This document shows positions 11,176 through 23,695 of a stretch of 64,000 nt of DNA, one piece after another. The notes beneath the pieces are model-generated. The model searched no databases. It was not told the origin of the DNA and saw nothing but the letters and a program-made list of their open reading frames with translations. The stretch is taken from the NCBI GenBank assembly GCA_964036665.1, contig OZ038528.1, positions 620,001 through 684,000 of the forward strand. Direction: 5' to 3'. The translations under genes were made by a program, and so were the position numbers. This DNA is from Gordius sp. MW1 (lineage: Eukaryota; Nematomorpha; Gordioida; Gordea; Gordiidae). Position 1 is the stretch's first letter, and every line of letters begins with the position of its first letter.

Positions 11176-11274
11176 CTAAGAACTATAAAAACGCAACGGA
11201 TGACTTTGATCCTTGAATAGAAATCGTGTTGGATTTAACGATTTTCATTGTGATTTTTTGCCTGATTAAAAAGT

Positions 11275-11945
11275 ACCCTCAAAATTGAATGAGACGTTAG
11301 AGGTCGTTTTTCCAATTTCAAGAAAGCGACACCTTTGACGCTTAAGTTTCCGATTGTGGTTGCTACTACGTGAACGAGAGGGAGGAATATTTTGTTGTCT
11401 TTCTTTTCTATGCACTAATTACTAGGTCAGGAGAGGGTTGGATGGGTCAAATAAGTCGACCGTGGTAAAGTCTTAAGTGAGATTTAGTCTAGGGGGCCAT
11501 AGAATGAATGTGACGCCGTCTGGTCTTTTCCACCGGTTTTGCTAAGGACGACGTGCTCCAAGGTGTTTAGCCAGCTTTCCAAATGTATTGGCCGATAATT
11601 TTGTTGATCACCGTGTGCCTGGGGTTGCGGCCTTTTCTGTATTTGCAATGGAGGGAAAGATGTTCATTGAGTTGGACCGGCTATTTGGAGAGATCGCATA
11701 CGAATGGGGATACGATGTCACAGCTGAGACGGAGGCCTATGGCAATGCTTAACTCATCCCCAGATATATGAAGTTCCAAATTCTTGTTCGGGATTGCCTC
11801 GAGCCTTCGTAACCGCTCAGGAAGAGGCCCAATTGAAAAGGAGTTTTCCCTGCGATAGTTCGTTTAAAGATGAGCTATGGAACGTGCTATCAGGGGATCC
11901 GCGTGGTCGAGCTTGTCCGCATCCGACCTGTGGAGAGCCTCCTGG
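11275..11945 (-). pseudogene. LINE C-terminal fragment (zinc finger + endonuclease-like), decayed
   Basis: On the minus strand, in shifting frames, one reads LEAIPNKNLELHISGDELS, then IAIGLRLS, LSLHC, KRPDGVTFI, DFTTVDLFDPSN, KRKTTKYSSL and GVAFLKLEKRPL. The same blocks occur in the same order in the better copy at 16,595-17,706 (SYSIALRLG, LPLHC, MRPDGSSLVPW, WDFTCIDLFAPSN, GRKTNKYKALL). Several stops and frameshifts make it a pseudogene. The higher GC of this stretch comes from this element. Confidence 0.7.
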
Positions 11946-12060
11946 GAACAAATCACCCTTTTCCCCTCTTTTTTCCCTCCCCCTCTGCCCGTTGGATAGG
12001 GTGGAGGAAGGGGGGCAAAAGCGCGGTAGACGGGAGAGGGTGGGGCAAAGCTATTAATTA

Positions 12061-12285
12061 ATTTATGATATATAATATAAGCAGATATTTAAAGTTACTA
12101 ACTCGTAGCAATTGCATCTAATAAATCTGCCCCTTGTTTGAACAGATTTTTCTGCTACGACTTCGCCCTGCGCCTGCCTAATACAACGAGTAAGCACAGA
12201 TTGTGCTATACGCTTTTATTAAACAACTGTGTGCATGCTCGCGTCTGGAGTTGAAGCAAGTGAGCAATTTAACAACTCTCCATGT
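12061..12285. repeat. Interspersed repeat, family shared with 57,090-57,360
   Basis: The sequence from TTTATGATATATAATAT to TTTAACAACTCT is similar over its whole length to the reverse complement of 57,090-57,360. Shared words include TGTGCTATACGC, TATTAAACAACT and GGAGTTGAAGC. Both copies adjoin a pyrimidine/purine-rich tract (11,950-12,050 here). The class is unknown. Confidence 0.6.
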
Positions 12286-12560
12286 GAGGCTGTCATAGCC
12301 CAACACAAACTCGTTGGGATTGACTAAATCATCTCTAAGTCAAAATTACAATAGCTGTCAGAATATTAATAAGTGAAAGAATCCCTCTCACAAACATGTA
12401 ATAGCTTGAATTACAACAGGATAAGGAACAAGATTAAAAGTTTGTTGAGAGAAGCAAAATTCCGTAAATCTCAATGAGCGACATTTAGGATCCCTGCTAA
12501 GTGATCTGTGATGCTATACACGCCTTATGGCGGCCTATTGGAAAGACAGAAGGATACTTA

Positions 12561-13704
12561 TAGTGTTTCGATCTCGTCTCGTCTCGGTCTCGAATACAAA
12601 ATCTCGTCTCGTCTCGGGAGCGATTAGGAAAATCTCGATCTCGTCTCGTCTCGGTCTAGAAAAATCTCGGTCTCGTCTCGTCTCGACGAGAATTCTCGTC
12701 TCGTCTCGACTTTTAAAAAAAAATATATACGGAATAAAAATTTCTCCTATTTTATTAAAAATATAAATAAGTGTTCAAAAATCCAAATGGCAAATTTTAT
12801 ATTTTTGGAAAAACTTTAATACGCAAACTTTTTAAAGATTTAGCGGGACACGACATCTCATTGACAATATAAAGATATGAATTAACTCATAAAGATAACA
12901 TTTTCTATAAAAAGTGCAGACTAAAAAAACTATAAATAAATTTGAAATAAGATTAAATTTTATTGTTCTAGCAAATTATAATATTTGCATCAAATTCACT
13001 GTGTCTGTCAACTATAAATGGACTTCGAAAATTATAAGTTCGCTTATAGTTGATATAGTTGCATAAGTGAGCAAAATGAGACCCTTTATTAACCTTTGCT
13101 AATGATTCAAAGTAGACCTTAACATATTTAAGGCAAACGTTTAAGTCCATTAATATAACCATCATCAGTTATAGCCCATAGTGTTTATTGCATGTTTATG
13201 CGAGTGACATTTAATGATGTTATTATTATTTACAGAATTGATAACTAGTTGCAGAAATTAAAACGTTGTAAAACAACAATAAAAGCAGCATTATTATAGA
13301 ATTAAGAACATAAGGTTTTAAACTTTAAATTAAAGAGTACGTATTTAAATGTATGACAAAAATCAACCATACTTAGGTAAATGATTGCCAAATTTTATTT
13401 TTTTTGCAAAAATATATAATATTTACTACACTTGTGAATTTTTTTAATATTAAATATATTCCATACATATTGATTTACACTTAATACCTTAAATGTAAAT
13501 TAAAATACACAATAATTTACTAAAATCTAACGATCAATAAAAAGTCGAGATCTCGCCGAGAAAATCTCGTATCGTCTCGTCTCGACATCAAAATTCTCGT
13601 CTCGATCTCGACTCCATTTTTCAAATTCTCGTCTCGTCTCGTCTCGGTTTTTCGAGACGAGACGAGACGAGACCGAGATTTTTCTCGGTTTTTCCGCATC
13701 ACTA
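12561..13704. mobile_element. hAT element with CTCGT/GAGAC subterminal arrays, copy 1
   Basis: The 1,144-bp element starts TAGTGTTTCG and ends CCGCATCACTA. The octamer GATACTTA flanks both ends (12553-12560 and 13705-13712). Its first about 150 bp and last about 170 bp are tandem CTCGTCTCG or GAGACGAGAC words; the core is AT-rich. No transposase is recognisable. Related copies: 13,806-15,082 and 46,915-47,274. Confidence 0.9.
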
Positions 13705-13805
13705 GATACTTACATGTGTTTTCGAGGAAGTTTATCGCTATGGGAAAGCCGATGCCACAATAACATACCCAGATCTATATTAGTTTAATTTATGAGATGT
13801 ATAGG

Positions 13806-15082
13806 TAGTGTTTCGGCCTCGAAGGCGAAATTCGTCTTGTCTCCGGTGCCATTATGAGAGTCTCGATGAGAAATCTCGACATGTCTCGACTTTTATAAAA
13901 TAAAATTTTACACTATCTAATATATTTAAATTATCATATAAATAAAAAAAATTTACGAAAATTAAAATGTCGCACCATTTTTTATTCAAAAACCTGTATA
14001 AGCGTATCATTCGCCTATTTCAACAAGCTGGGACCCTTAGTTAGCATTAGCAAGAATAAGTAATATTTTAAGATAAATAAGTTAAGAAAATAGTCGTGGC
14101 CCTCTGAAATTACCTTCATCACTTTGTTCCGGAAATTTTTTTTGCAGATTATTAAAATATTATATAAACCCAAAAGGTACGAGCTTTTTATCCAACATAA
14201 GTAATTAGTTGCACACATTACAATATTGTAAGAACAACAATAAATGTAGCAACGTTACTGGGAGGAATAAGAGTTTTGAGGCTTTTAATAAATTGCACAT
14301 AAGCATATACTTTCACATTCAAAAATTAAACAATTTTATATGGCTTAAAATATTTTTTTATTTTTTTTTTTTAAATAATTCACTCACATCTTATTTTTTT
14401 AATGATATGCTCTCATATTCCTGTATAATGTAAAATCGCACAGAAGGTTTAAGGCATGATAGTTCACTTGCCAACCCTACCTTTTTAATTTAAAAGGTAA
14501 TGGCAAAACAAATGCATAATGTGATTTATGACTTGAGAATTTCAGATGTGTACCATGAGTTCAGGCTTAATTGGTAGTTTCATGATATGATATAATGAAT
14601 TTAAAAGCAATGTGCGGCAGGCAGAGAAGTCGCTGAGGTGCTTAAAATTCTTAACCATTGTAGGCAAATTTATATAATTGTTTTGATTAATTAGCCACCA
14701 ACTCAAAATATCATCATCGGAGAGGATGGAATTGTTGCGAAATTTGAAGATGCTTTAGGCATATTTACTACTTCATCAAAATTAATTTTAAATCAGTGTA
14801 TATTTCAATGCTAAGGATATGACTATGCAATGAATATATTGAAAAATTGTTTGCATGTCTTAGGAACCTCTCATATTTTATTAAACGAGCTAAAATTATT
14901 AAAATTTTAATTATAGGCGGCAACGTGGTTGAATGAATTACCTAATATCCAAAGTCTTCCTATTAGGATCAATTAAGAAACTTAAAAGACGAGATTGTGC
15001 CGATAAACCCTTGTCTCGATCTCGGCCCAATTTTTCAAAGTATCGTCTCGAAAAGATTTTTCACAGATTTTCCACATCACTG
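13806..15082. mobile_element. hAT element with CTCGT arrays, copy 2
   Basis: It starts TAGTGTTTCGG and ends CCACATCACTG. The octamer TGTATAGG lies on both sides (13798-13805 and 15083-15090). It is the same family as the element ending 100 bp upstream but more diverged: the CTCG arrays are partly mutated (TCTCGATCTCGG remains near 15,015). The 1,277-bp body is AT-rich and non-coding. Confidence 0.88.
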
Positions 15083-15090
15083 TGTATAGG

Positions 15091-16594
15091 AACGAAAGCT
15101 AAAGTTCTAGCAAGCAATAATGCCTCAAAGGGATTCAGCTTAAATGTCGATGTTTATCAAACTAATCTTTGTAACAATAACGAATTGGATAAACAAAAAT
15201 TAAAAAAGCAAATTACTATAATAATTGTCTTTGGTGATTATAAAGTTTATGCTCAAGTTAAACTGATATCGCAGGGAAACTTGTGAATCGGTTTGAAGTT
15301 CTTCTTAAGTAAATCGACATAAATAGATATGTTGATTGGAACAGGGAACTAAAGGTAAAGGAAAATATCTACATTACTGACTAATCCGAACGAAAAAGGA
15401 ATTTGAAAAGTACTAAATTAACAAAAAATTTAATAGATGAATAACATTTTGGGAAATTAATAGCGATAAAGAAATCATAAGAATTGAAAGGCACATATAT
15501 AAAACCATTTGATCTAACGGTTTGCTATGAAGGAGAGACATGGCCAAAAGGCTAAAATAAGCAAAGTGTGTTTTGCTACTTGAAAAAAATCCATAAGGAA
15601 TACATAAATATCCATAGATAAGATATAGTGTAAGCTGGTTTACGAATATGTTATGACATCTGAACACATGGAGGAAATATTTTTTGACGAGAAGGTGCAA
15701 CGCTAAGGTAGGCTAAAGTTTAAATGACCCTTGCTGACATGAACAACATAAATTAGATTTAGACATGAATGGGCAAGAACTAAGCAAACAAGTTTATTTT
15801 GAGAGGTTGCACGAAGGAGCTGGCCACTTCGTGTGACTAACGGGTGGGGAAAAGACTAGACAAATTGATATTTTTAATTAAACATAAAAAATATATTTTT
15901 TCAGCACTCTAACATAAAGTCACTGTTTTACATTGTCTTACTTTGATGGAGAAAATCTGGCATAGGATCAAAGGTGTGAACAATAGGATGATTTTTAAAT
16001 GATTTGGTAACAGATAAGAAGTCAAATATAAATCGTTAATCAAATACTTTTCAATACCTATATGCTTAAGCTATTCATAATAAAATTATTTATGTTATAC
16101 ACAGCGAGCATCTGAATTCGTGCTCTGGTTATTTTAAAATTGTCGGTGCCTCTCTTGCGTTTATCGAGGGCTCGGACGAGCCTAAAAAATGTAGGGACGG
16201 GCTTGATTCGTTAAAAAAAAATTACGGGCGGGCTCCGACGGGCCTTGAAGTTTTGAAAACGGGTAAGGGCCTGCCGACCTTCTAAAAACGGTCCGTTGCA
16301 GATCTTTAGCACAGTTATCAAACAGCCTACAACCTTTTGGTCAACTCGTTTACTAACATAGGTTTCACCTATTAAGATATTGTTATATATGTGTTATATA
16401 TATGATGTTGTATATGTGAATACGTATTTTTGTATATCATTTTCTACAGATTATTATATTGCTATAATTATGTATTTTAATATTGTAAGCCAAAATCCGA
16501 GTTGGCAAAATGGAACATATGTTTTTATTTACTTAACTTATATATTTCTTTTGTTCATATATAGTTGTCCCTCCCCCGGCCCTAGTGATAAATA
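15091..16594. other. Anonymous AT-rich DNA with one GC-rich scrap
   Basis: I find no convincing exon. Positions 16,130-16,310 hold GGGCTCGGACGAGCC- and GGGCGGGCTCCGACGGGCC-type words like the hAT subterminal repeats elsewhere, so this is probably an old hAT remnant. The rest is unassigned. Confidence 0.4.
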
Positions 16595-17706
16595 AAATAC
16601 TCATAGCTGGTTACAAGCTTCCCTACCAACCAAATCGGGTGGTTTAGGGATTCGCTCACCGGCCTCAATATCTCTAGTCTCCTTTATTTCATCTTATAAA
16701 TCCGTACAAGATACCATTTTTAAGTTGTATCCGGTTAAAGAAGACCCGCTTCTACCCATTGCTTTAGCTACTTGAGAAAACAACACCAATCCCGAAACAC
16801 GTTTGCCACAAACCTCACGACAAAGAGATTGGGATGCGGGACTTGTGTTGCACTCCGTTGATTATCTAATTTCGAGTAGCGATGCAAGTCAGTGTTCTAA
16901 TTTAAGGTCGTTTTTGTTTGATGGCTCAGGTCACGAATGGCTAGAGGCCTACCCAAGCTGTCTCACCGGGATGATGCTGGAGGACTCGGAGCTTTCGTAC
17001 TCCATAGCACTCCGGCTAGGGGTGAAATTTTCGAAGACATTTACTTGCCGAAATTGCAGCATACTCGTAGACGAACAAGCCAGGCTTCCCTTACACTGCC
17101 TGGCAAACAAATTCAAATATGCTAGACACAATAAGGCCAACGCCTTAATTCAAAGTGCCCTGAAGAGAGCAAAGATTCCATCCATCTTGGAGCCATCGGA
17201 CCCCGCCTTGGAGGGACGTATGCGTCCTGATGGATCTTCTTTAGTCCCATGGAGCAATGGTCTTCACCTTAAATGGGACTTCACATGTATTGACCTATTT
17301 GCCCCCTCTAACTGCAACAATGATTCTTTAGCTGTTGCAGAGGGGCGGAAAACCAATAAATACAAAGCCCTATTATCCTCAAATATTTTTATTCCATTGG
17401 TTGCTTCGTGTTCAGGCACCTTTGGCAAACAGGCCTTAGCTTTTTTTAAAGAGGTTGGAAGACGTTCTCCCCCGTCTAAACATTCGGTACCCTTTTTACT
17501 AAAACAAAGACTTGGTATTCTTATAGCCAAGTACAACTTTAAATCGTTCGCGGATTCTTGGCCAATTTTGGAAGATCCCCTCGATGATGATATATCCGAA
17601 TAGTGTATTATTTTATTCGGCGCATTTTGCCTTTTATATTTCATGTATTTATATTATATTACTGTCAGCGGATTTTTAACAAATAAACTTTAAAAAAAAA
17701 AAAAAA
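16595..17706 (+). pseudogene. 5'-truncated LINE: C-terminal region with PD-(D/E)XK-like domain
   Basis: From about 16,595 the frame reads WLQASLPTKSGGLGIRS, passes a stop near 16,774, then stays open to 17,603. Order: GGLGIRS; SYSIALRLG; a Cys/His cluster (CRNC, LPLHC, RHNKAN); MRPDG; WDFTCIDLF; GRKTNKYKALL; LAFFKEVGRR. This matches the C-terminal part of a retroelement ORF found in many invertebrates. The RPD-WDxTxxD-KxxKY spacing after a zinc-knuckle-like cluster suggests the restriction-like endonuclease of R2/CRE-type LINEs (inference). The RT domain is absent (5' truncation). AATAAA and an A-run at 17,692-17,706 mark the 3' end. Decayed relatives: 11,275-11,945 (minus) and 34,497-34,810. 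Confidence 0.82.
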
Positions 17707-18239
17707 TGATATTATTTCTCTTCCTATTATTAGTTTATTATTAGTACGGTCATCCTGATAGATATTAAATAGATTTAAAGTTAAGTTTATAGTTAAGCCA
17801 TAAGATTGGTTTGGTTGGGATATGACTATTAGTACTTTTATTTTACTTATGAAATTATTACCAATAATATTCTCGTCTGCGAATGGCACTTACACTACAA
17901 GTGATAACAATCTAATGAACAAAATTAAATATTGTGGAAGACACCGTTATCATTTGTTGGGCGCGGCTTTTTGGTTCAGATAAAAATGTTAAAAGGTAAA
18001 AATGTTTTAAATTTTTTTTGGCAGCTTTCTCCCCCCCCCCTTGAGAAAACCCTGGCTAATGCACCTGCATAACATCAGCTAAGGATTTATGTTCAGACCA
18101 TTCACTAATCTGTTCAAGGGTTTTCATAAACAAGATTTTGAATTGCATGGTGCTTTTGAACCCATCTTGTTTCACAGAGAGTTGTCATTTTAAGATCATG
18201 CATATTTAAAGACTTTAAAAAGGTTTGTCTTAAGGTGTT
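17707..18239. other. Anonymous DNA with a MITE end
   Basis: Mostly unassigned. A run of C followed by TTGAGAAAACCCTGGCTA at 18,028-18,055 resembles the right end of the G/C-run element at 39,598, so it is probably a truncated MITE. Confidence 0.4.
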
Positions 18240-18388
18240 CATGGTGGTAGCTAGGGGAAAGCAGGAAGGTGCGGCTGCCCCCCTCTAAATCAAAAATTCA
18301 TTAAAATTATGGCGAATTTTATAAAATTATCATTTTGCCCCTCCCCTAATCATATACCTCCACTAACTCCAATGCTGGCTACGCCTAG
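18240..18388. mobile_element. G/C-run hAT-like MITE, copy 2
   Basis: It has the family order: GTAGCTAGGGG, GGCTGCCCCCCTCTAAATC, AT-rich core, CATTTTGCCCCTCCC, CAATGCTGGCTACGCC. The ends are diverged and no duplication is visible. Confidence 0.7.
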
Positions 18389-19198
18389 GTAAGGGTTAAT
18401 AGAAATTCAATAACCTTTTAAACAATAACTTTTAATTTAAGAATATTTAAATATTCTTCATTTTAACTTACCTATATAATTTCTATGGTCTTACAAGAGT
18501 GTGTAATGCCCAAATTTAAACGCGTATGAGGATACGCTAACTTTTCGCCACAAGGGATATTTTAAAATTAATTAAACACAACGCAAATAATCAATAATGT
18601 AATGCAGTATATTAATTATAGTTTCATTTTTATATATAAGATATGCAGGATTTATCAAAACCCGCGGATGAAGCTATATCCTACGCCCATGATTGTTACC
18701 GTTATAATATGAGCTCAAAATTTGTCAATATTGACAAAAAGTACAAAACTATATTGAACGATTATTCGATTGTTAATAAAAATTGTTAATAAATTAGAGG
18801 ACCGATACGATGAATTATTAAATATTAAAATTATATGATAAATGTACAACATTAAGGGCTTACGTGATGAGAACGAAATTATATGCATTAAAAAATACTT
18901 GAAAAAATCTTGTATATGAGCATGTCGTATATAAATTTTATAATATTTACATAAAATTCAAAACTTAGCAGCTCCACTTCTTAATCTTCAACTTCATTCC
19001 AAAGCTATTACATTTCGATTTCATGTTTTTTGATGGATTTATAAAGATGATAATGATTAATATATAAAGATTTGCGGAGTTCCTAATAACGGGTTAGTAT
19101 CTCAAACACTCATGAAAATTCCACAGTATAATTAATTATAGAACAAAAATATATTTATTATCTACCATGGTAGATGGGGTTTAACCTTAAAGTGTCTA

Positions 19199-19521
19199 CA
19201 GTCAAAACCGTTTAATTGCAAAGCCTCGGACCTGAAAAAATCGCGATTAAACGATATTTAGCGATTAAACGATGGAAATAAAAGTATATGTACATTATAT
19301 TAAATATTCATTTCTTACGCTTCGCAATAAAACGATATTTAATATAATTATCTGGTTGATTTAAGGACTCGAAAATGTTTGTGAATATTGTACTATTAAG
19401 CGATTTGTCAATAAACGATGTTTTTGTTAATATTATCGTTTAAAAAAAACAAAATGGCGGTTAAATTCGTGATTAAAAGATTTTCGCGATAATCCGATTT
19501 GCTATTAAGAAGTTTCGACTG
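19199..19521. mobile_element. Tc1/mariner-superfamily (pogo/Tigger-like) MITE
   Basis: The left end is CAGTCAAAACCG and the right end CGACTG preceded by AAGTTT, with TA directly outside both (19197-19198, 19522-19523). The repeated GCGATTAAACGATATTTA words inside resemble Tigger-like MITEs with CAGTCGAAAC termini. Non-coding, 323 bp. Confidence 0.7.
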
Positions 19522-19773
19522 TACAAGTGTTTTAATTTTTTTAATCCAATTTGGAATCAATAAGGATTATAACTATCAGAAGCCTTAATAGTCCAGCTTG
19601 GTTCGCTTTCCAGCCTGTCCCATTCGGCTAACGGGCTGAGAAACTATCAATTAAACTTTTTGGGTTGCCCAGGCGGGCACCATTACCAGATTTAAGCAAT
19701 TTGGGTTGAATGAAGTTTTTTGTGTAGTGATTATTGAAATATAAAATTTACTAATCTTAGTTCTTATTTGACA

Positions 19774-20943
19774 CCTGCACGGACCCAAAAATCGGATCTG
19801 GTCGGGTTCAGGTTCGGGTTGAAAATTTTAAAAAGCTTTCTGGTGGGCTCAAGTTGGATTTAAAGTGTCGGGTTAAAGGTTATGAAATTTATATAGCAAG
19901 TACCCAAGGCATATCTTTTAAATTAATGCTTTGTTGTATAATATTTTTAATTAATACCCAAATGTTTATTTGAAGATCATTCATTCAGTTAGTTAAATTC
20001 CTTTTGTTTAGTTAAATTTGATTGATTTAATTTGGACGCAAATTCAAATTTGACTCGTGAAAGGTAAAAATATCAACAAAATAATATTTTTAGATTTATT
20101 TAAATAGTGTGAAGTGGTATTTCATTATTAATTTAAACTACATAAATATATATTCATAAAAACAAATAAAAGTACCTAAGTTTAAATCTATTAAATGGTT
20201 CATTCGCATAACTATATATTTCAAATTAATTGCGACCCAATATTGTAGATACCATCACTATAATAAATCATTTTAATAAATTTAGTAATTAAAATCTGTG
20301 GTATGAATTAGTTATAAATCGCTTTTTAATTTGTCGATAAATTTTACAAACCTCAATTTTTCTTAGGCCGCGTTCGTGATGACGCGCGAAAGCGAAAAAA
20401 AGCGAAGTGAATTTTTAGGCTAATTTATCAAACTTTTCATTATTTTTCTTAAATCTTTATATTCACCGTGAAATTAATCATATATCAATGGTATTCATTA
20501 ATAAGATTGTATTATTCTATAAACATATACAATTATATAAAAATACATACCAAATTCAATTTTTAAACCATTGCGCGAAAAGTACAAAATGATTTGTATC
20601 TTATTTTCGTTCGCTTTTTGCCGCAGGCGAAAATAATCGTCTGTGGTTTCACTATGAACACCTCGTATTTACAATTGTTAATTTCGTGATATATGATAAA
20701 ATTCACGATGAATATCAGATATTAAGAAAAATAATGAAAAGTTTGATGCACAAAAATTCACTTCGCTTTTTTTCGCTTCGCGCGTCCTCACGAACGCGGG
20801 GTTACTCTCGCGTCAAATACCAAAATTTGAAACGCATTCGGGAAGGATTCGGTCAAAAAATTTTAAATCTTTTGCGTTGGGTTTGGGTTGTAAATTAAAA
20901 AAAAATAGGGTCGGGTTCGGGGTGAAAAAAAATGACTTCGCAG
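19774..20943. mobile_element. GGGTCGGGTTCGG-rich hAT-like MITE, interrupted
   Basis: It starts CCTGCACGG and ends GACTTCGCAG, with GGGTCGGGTTCGGG words near both ends. Removing the nested Harbinger MITE (20,366-20,801) and its duplication leaves about 730 bp, close to the 767-bp sister copy at 22,881-23,647. No perfect target-site duplication was found. Confidence 0.65.
20366..20801. mobile_element. PIF/Harbinger-type MITE with long inverted repeats
   Basis: Ends GGCCGCGTTCGTGA and TCACGAACGCGGGG are flanked by TTA on both sides (20363-20365, 20802-20804). The inverted repeats extend beyond 100 bp on each side (GAAAAAAAGCGAAGTGAATT pairs with its reverse complement near 20,755). The element is 436 bp, non-coding, and sits inside the GC-rich MITE 19,774-20,943. 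Confidence 0.88.
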
Positions 20944-21039
20944 TTTTCTAGTCCTTATCCAAAAAACATTAAAAATTTTAAAAAAATATCACGAATCACT
21001 GTCAATAACTTAAAAATCATCATATCAGCTTGACAGTTA

Positions 21040-21172
21040 GGACTACTTTAATGATTCGACCAAGGTGGGACGGACTCTTATGGTTCAGCCGATTCGAGCA
21101 GTTTATTTATAAAATCGGATCGTGTCGGGTTTGGGCAGAACAATTAAAGCAAAGCTGACCACTGATCCTTAT
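21040..21172. repeat. Right-end fragment of a CAGAGGTC-type hAT
   Basis: The sequence passes AAAATCGGATCGTGTCGGGTT to GCTGACCACTG, a mutated version of the terminal about 130 bp of the hAT element that ends at 11,175. No left end can be paired with it confidently. Confidence 0.45.
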
Positions 21173-22880
21173 CTCTTGTTGTGTGACAATACAATTCTCT
21201 TTGAAATAATGATGGTTCTGACGAGGGCTAAAACATTACGTGTCTGTATATTTTCAGATAGCGCACTCAAGAATTATCAGAGGTTTGTAAATATAAAATT
21301 ACTTAATTTACACACATTTCGTAATTAATTGAGTTAGAAAGCAGACATAATATATCAATGAATAAAATCAGAAATGTTTTTTGTCTATTTTTTGTTGAAT
21401 CAGATTTGTTTATGTAAAATCCCATCTTCCCGCTAAATAATACCTAGATGTGAATGGCACACTTTGAAATTACCACACGTATATGTCATAATAATATTTA
21501 CGTCTTACCGTTACATTTTTACCATGGGCTAAGTTTTAAAAAAAGTTATAAAAATAAATTTTTGATTTTAAGCATAATTTCTTAATTTTAAACCAATTTT
21601 TGGGTTATTTTTTTGCGTGAGGACCAAGAGAGGGTGGAAGTAGCTTGTTTAAATGCAAATATTGATTTCAAGGTTGATGAAATTAAGGTAGTAATAGCCA
21701 TGTACCCCCTTTAATAAATATTTGATCTTCCACGTTACATTCGGTTCGGACACTGTGTTTGATCTACTAAAATCTCCTTCCCCATTTCATCTCTATTAAC
21801 TATGGTATAAATTTAGAAAAAAGCAAACATCCTAGTCACGTAAATTAATAAAACATTTGTAAAATCATATATGATTTCCATTAAAATAAACTATTTTTAC
21901 ATCAAATCTGCCATACGAATCTAAATAATTAACAAAGTTTTTCATATCCGCTTGAAACCCCTTTTAAATTTTTTATAGATGATAATTTGGTTTGTGGTTG
22001 AAATTGGTGGAAGTAAAATAAAAAGTATATATTATGAACAGAATAATTATATTTACTAAATTTTTAAAATTTTAAATTTTAATCTAACTTAATTTTGCAA
22101 TATTTGATTTGAAAAAAACTATTGGACGAATTAACTGATTGCAAACCCTATTCAATATTTGGCACAATTTGAAATGGTTTCAAATTACTTATTTTATCCT
22201 TGCCCGTTTGGCATATATGATGCACACCCAAGGTTTTTTATTTATTTGACTTTTTCTTCCTTTAAGACCAATTTATATAAAAAACCATGCCTTAAAATCT
22301 AAACAAATCTTAATAACTTGGCAAAAAAAATGTTTAAATTCATTAAAAACCATCCCTTCCCCAAAGCAATTCTAATTTTTTTATCTCGTCCCTTTTGTTT
22401 AAAGTTAAATAAATGTCCAGTTTTCTATAAAAATTACCTCCACGGATTACTTTAAGCTTAAGGACGATCAGATGTCTTATTTAATTCCTTAAAGGTCTGA
22501 CAAGTTTTAATGGATTTTATTAAATAATTCGACTAAAGTTTCTTTAATTTTAATATTTTTGTAGAATATATGAAAAAGGTGGAAATTCTTAATCCTTAAA
22601 TAAATGTAAAAAAATTGATTTTATTTTCAAAAATCTGATCCAAAACCCTTAAAGACTGTTTCCCTGTTCCTCCCCTAAAAAACTGAATTCCTAAGCCAAA
22701 TCGGCAACAAAGTTTGCATTATATATGAGTAAGTGTTAACATTAATAGGGACAAGGGCATGTGTCACCCCTTCTAGAAAACAATAGTTCTTTTACGTACT
22801 TAATAAAATTATATACAAATATTAAAAAATCTTCAAATCCTAGCTAACGCCCATGTCTGCAATTAGGATATACCCTAGAG
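21173..22880. other. Anonymous AT-rich DNA
   Basis: I see no exon with sensible splice sites, no inverted repeat of note and no recognised element in this stretch. Confidence 0.4.
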
Positions 22881-23647
22881 GCCTGCACGGGTCACCCGAA
22901 ACCCGACCCGGACCCGACCCGACCGGGTTAAAAATTTAAAAACACTTTCGGGTCTGGTCGGGTTCGGGTTGAAAATTTTAGAATGCTTTCGGGTCGGGTC
23001 GGGTTGGATTTATAGGGTCGGGTCAAAGGATATGAATCTTATACATTACAAAATGAACGAAACGTATTTGTTAAATTAATGCTATTTCTATAATTTTTGT
23101 AAAACAATATCGAATTGTATAACTAATATCATTCATTCATATAATCAATTTCCTTTTCTATTTTTTTATTCGTTTAATTTGGTGGCAAATTTAAATTTAA
23201 AGTTGAATCACGAAAGGTAAAATATTAACAAATGAGTATTTATTATTGTTTATAGTAGTCTATATAGTAAATTATAATTTTACCTACATAAAAATATAAT
23301 TAAATATTCAATTTAAAGTTGAATCACGAAAGGTAAAATATTAACAAATGATTATTTATTATTGTTTATAGTCTATAGAGTAAATTATAAATTTAACTAC
23401 ATAAAGAGCTAATATCGCCCCGAAATCGTAGACGCCACAATATTTATACATAATTATAGTAAATCAATTTAATAAATTTATTAATCAAATTTTGTATGAT
23501 CATTTCTGTCGAATAAATTTTTCATCCTCAAATTTTTCTACTTGGTCGGGTCTTGAAAATTTAAAAACGCTTTCGGGTCGGGTCGGGTTCGGGAAAAACG
23601 CTTTCGGGTCGGTTCGGATTCGGGTTGAAAAAAGTGACTTTGCAGGC
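22881..23647. mobile_element. GGGTCGGGTTCGG-rich hAT-like MITE, copy 2
   Basis: It starts GCCTGCACGGGT and ends ACTTTGCAGGC, with repeated CCCGACCCGACC or GGGTCGGGTCGGG words in the first and last about 150 bp. Near the middle a 75-bp unit (AAAGTTGAATCACGAAAGG) is repeated twice. Non-coding; no exact duplication found. Confidence 0.7.
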
Positions 23648-23695
23648 TTCTATTATACCCAAATTAAAAAACAATGTTTTTTACGGTATAAAGTA

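Noticed and set aside
15413..15700. 95-codon minus-strand hydrophobic frame
   Set aside because: Hydrophobic content is expected from AT-rich DNA. There is no topology pattern, splice context or homology cue.
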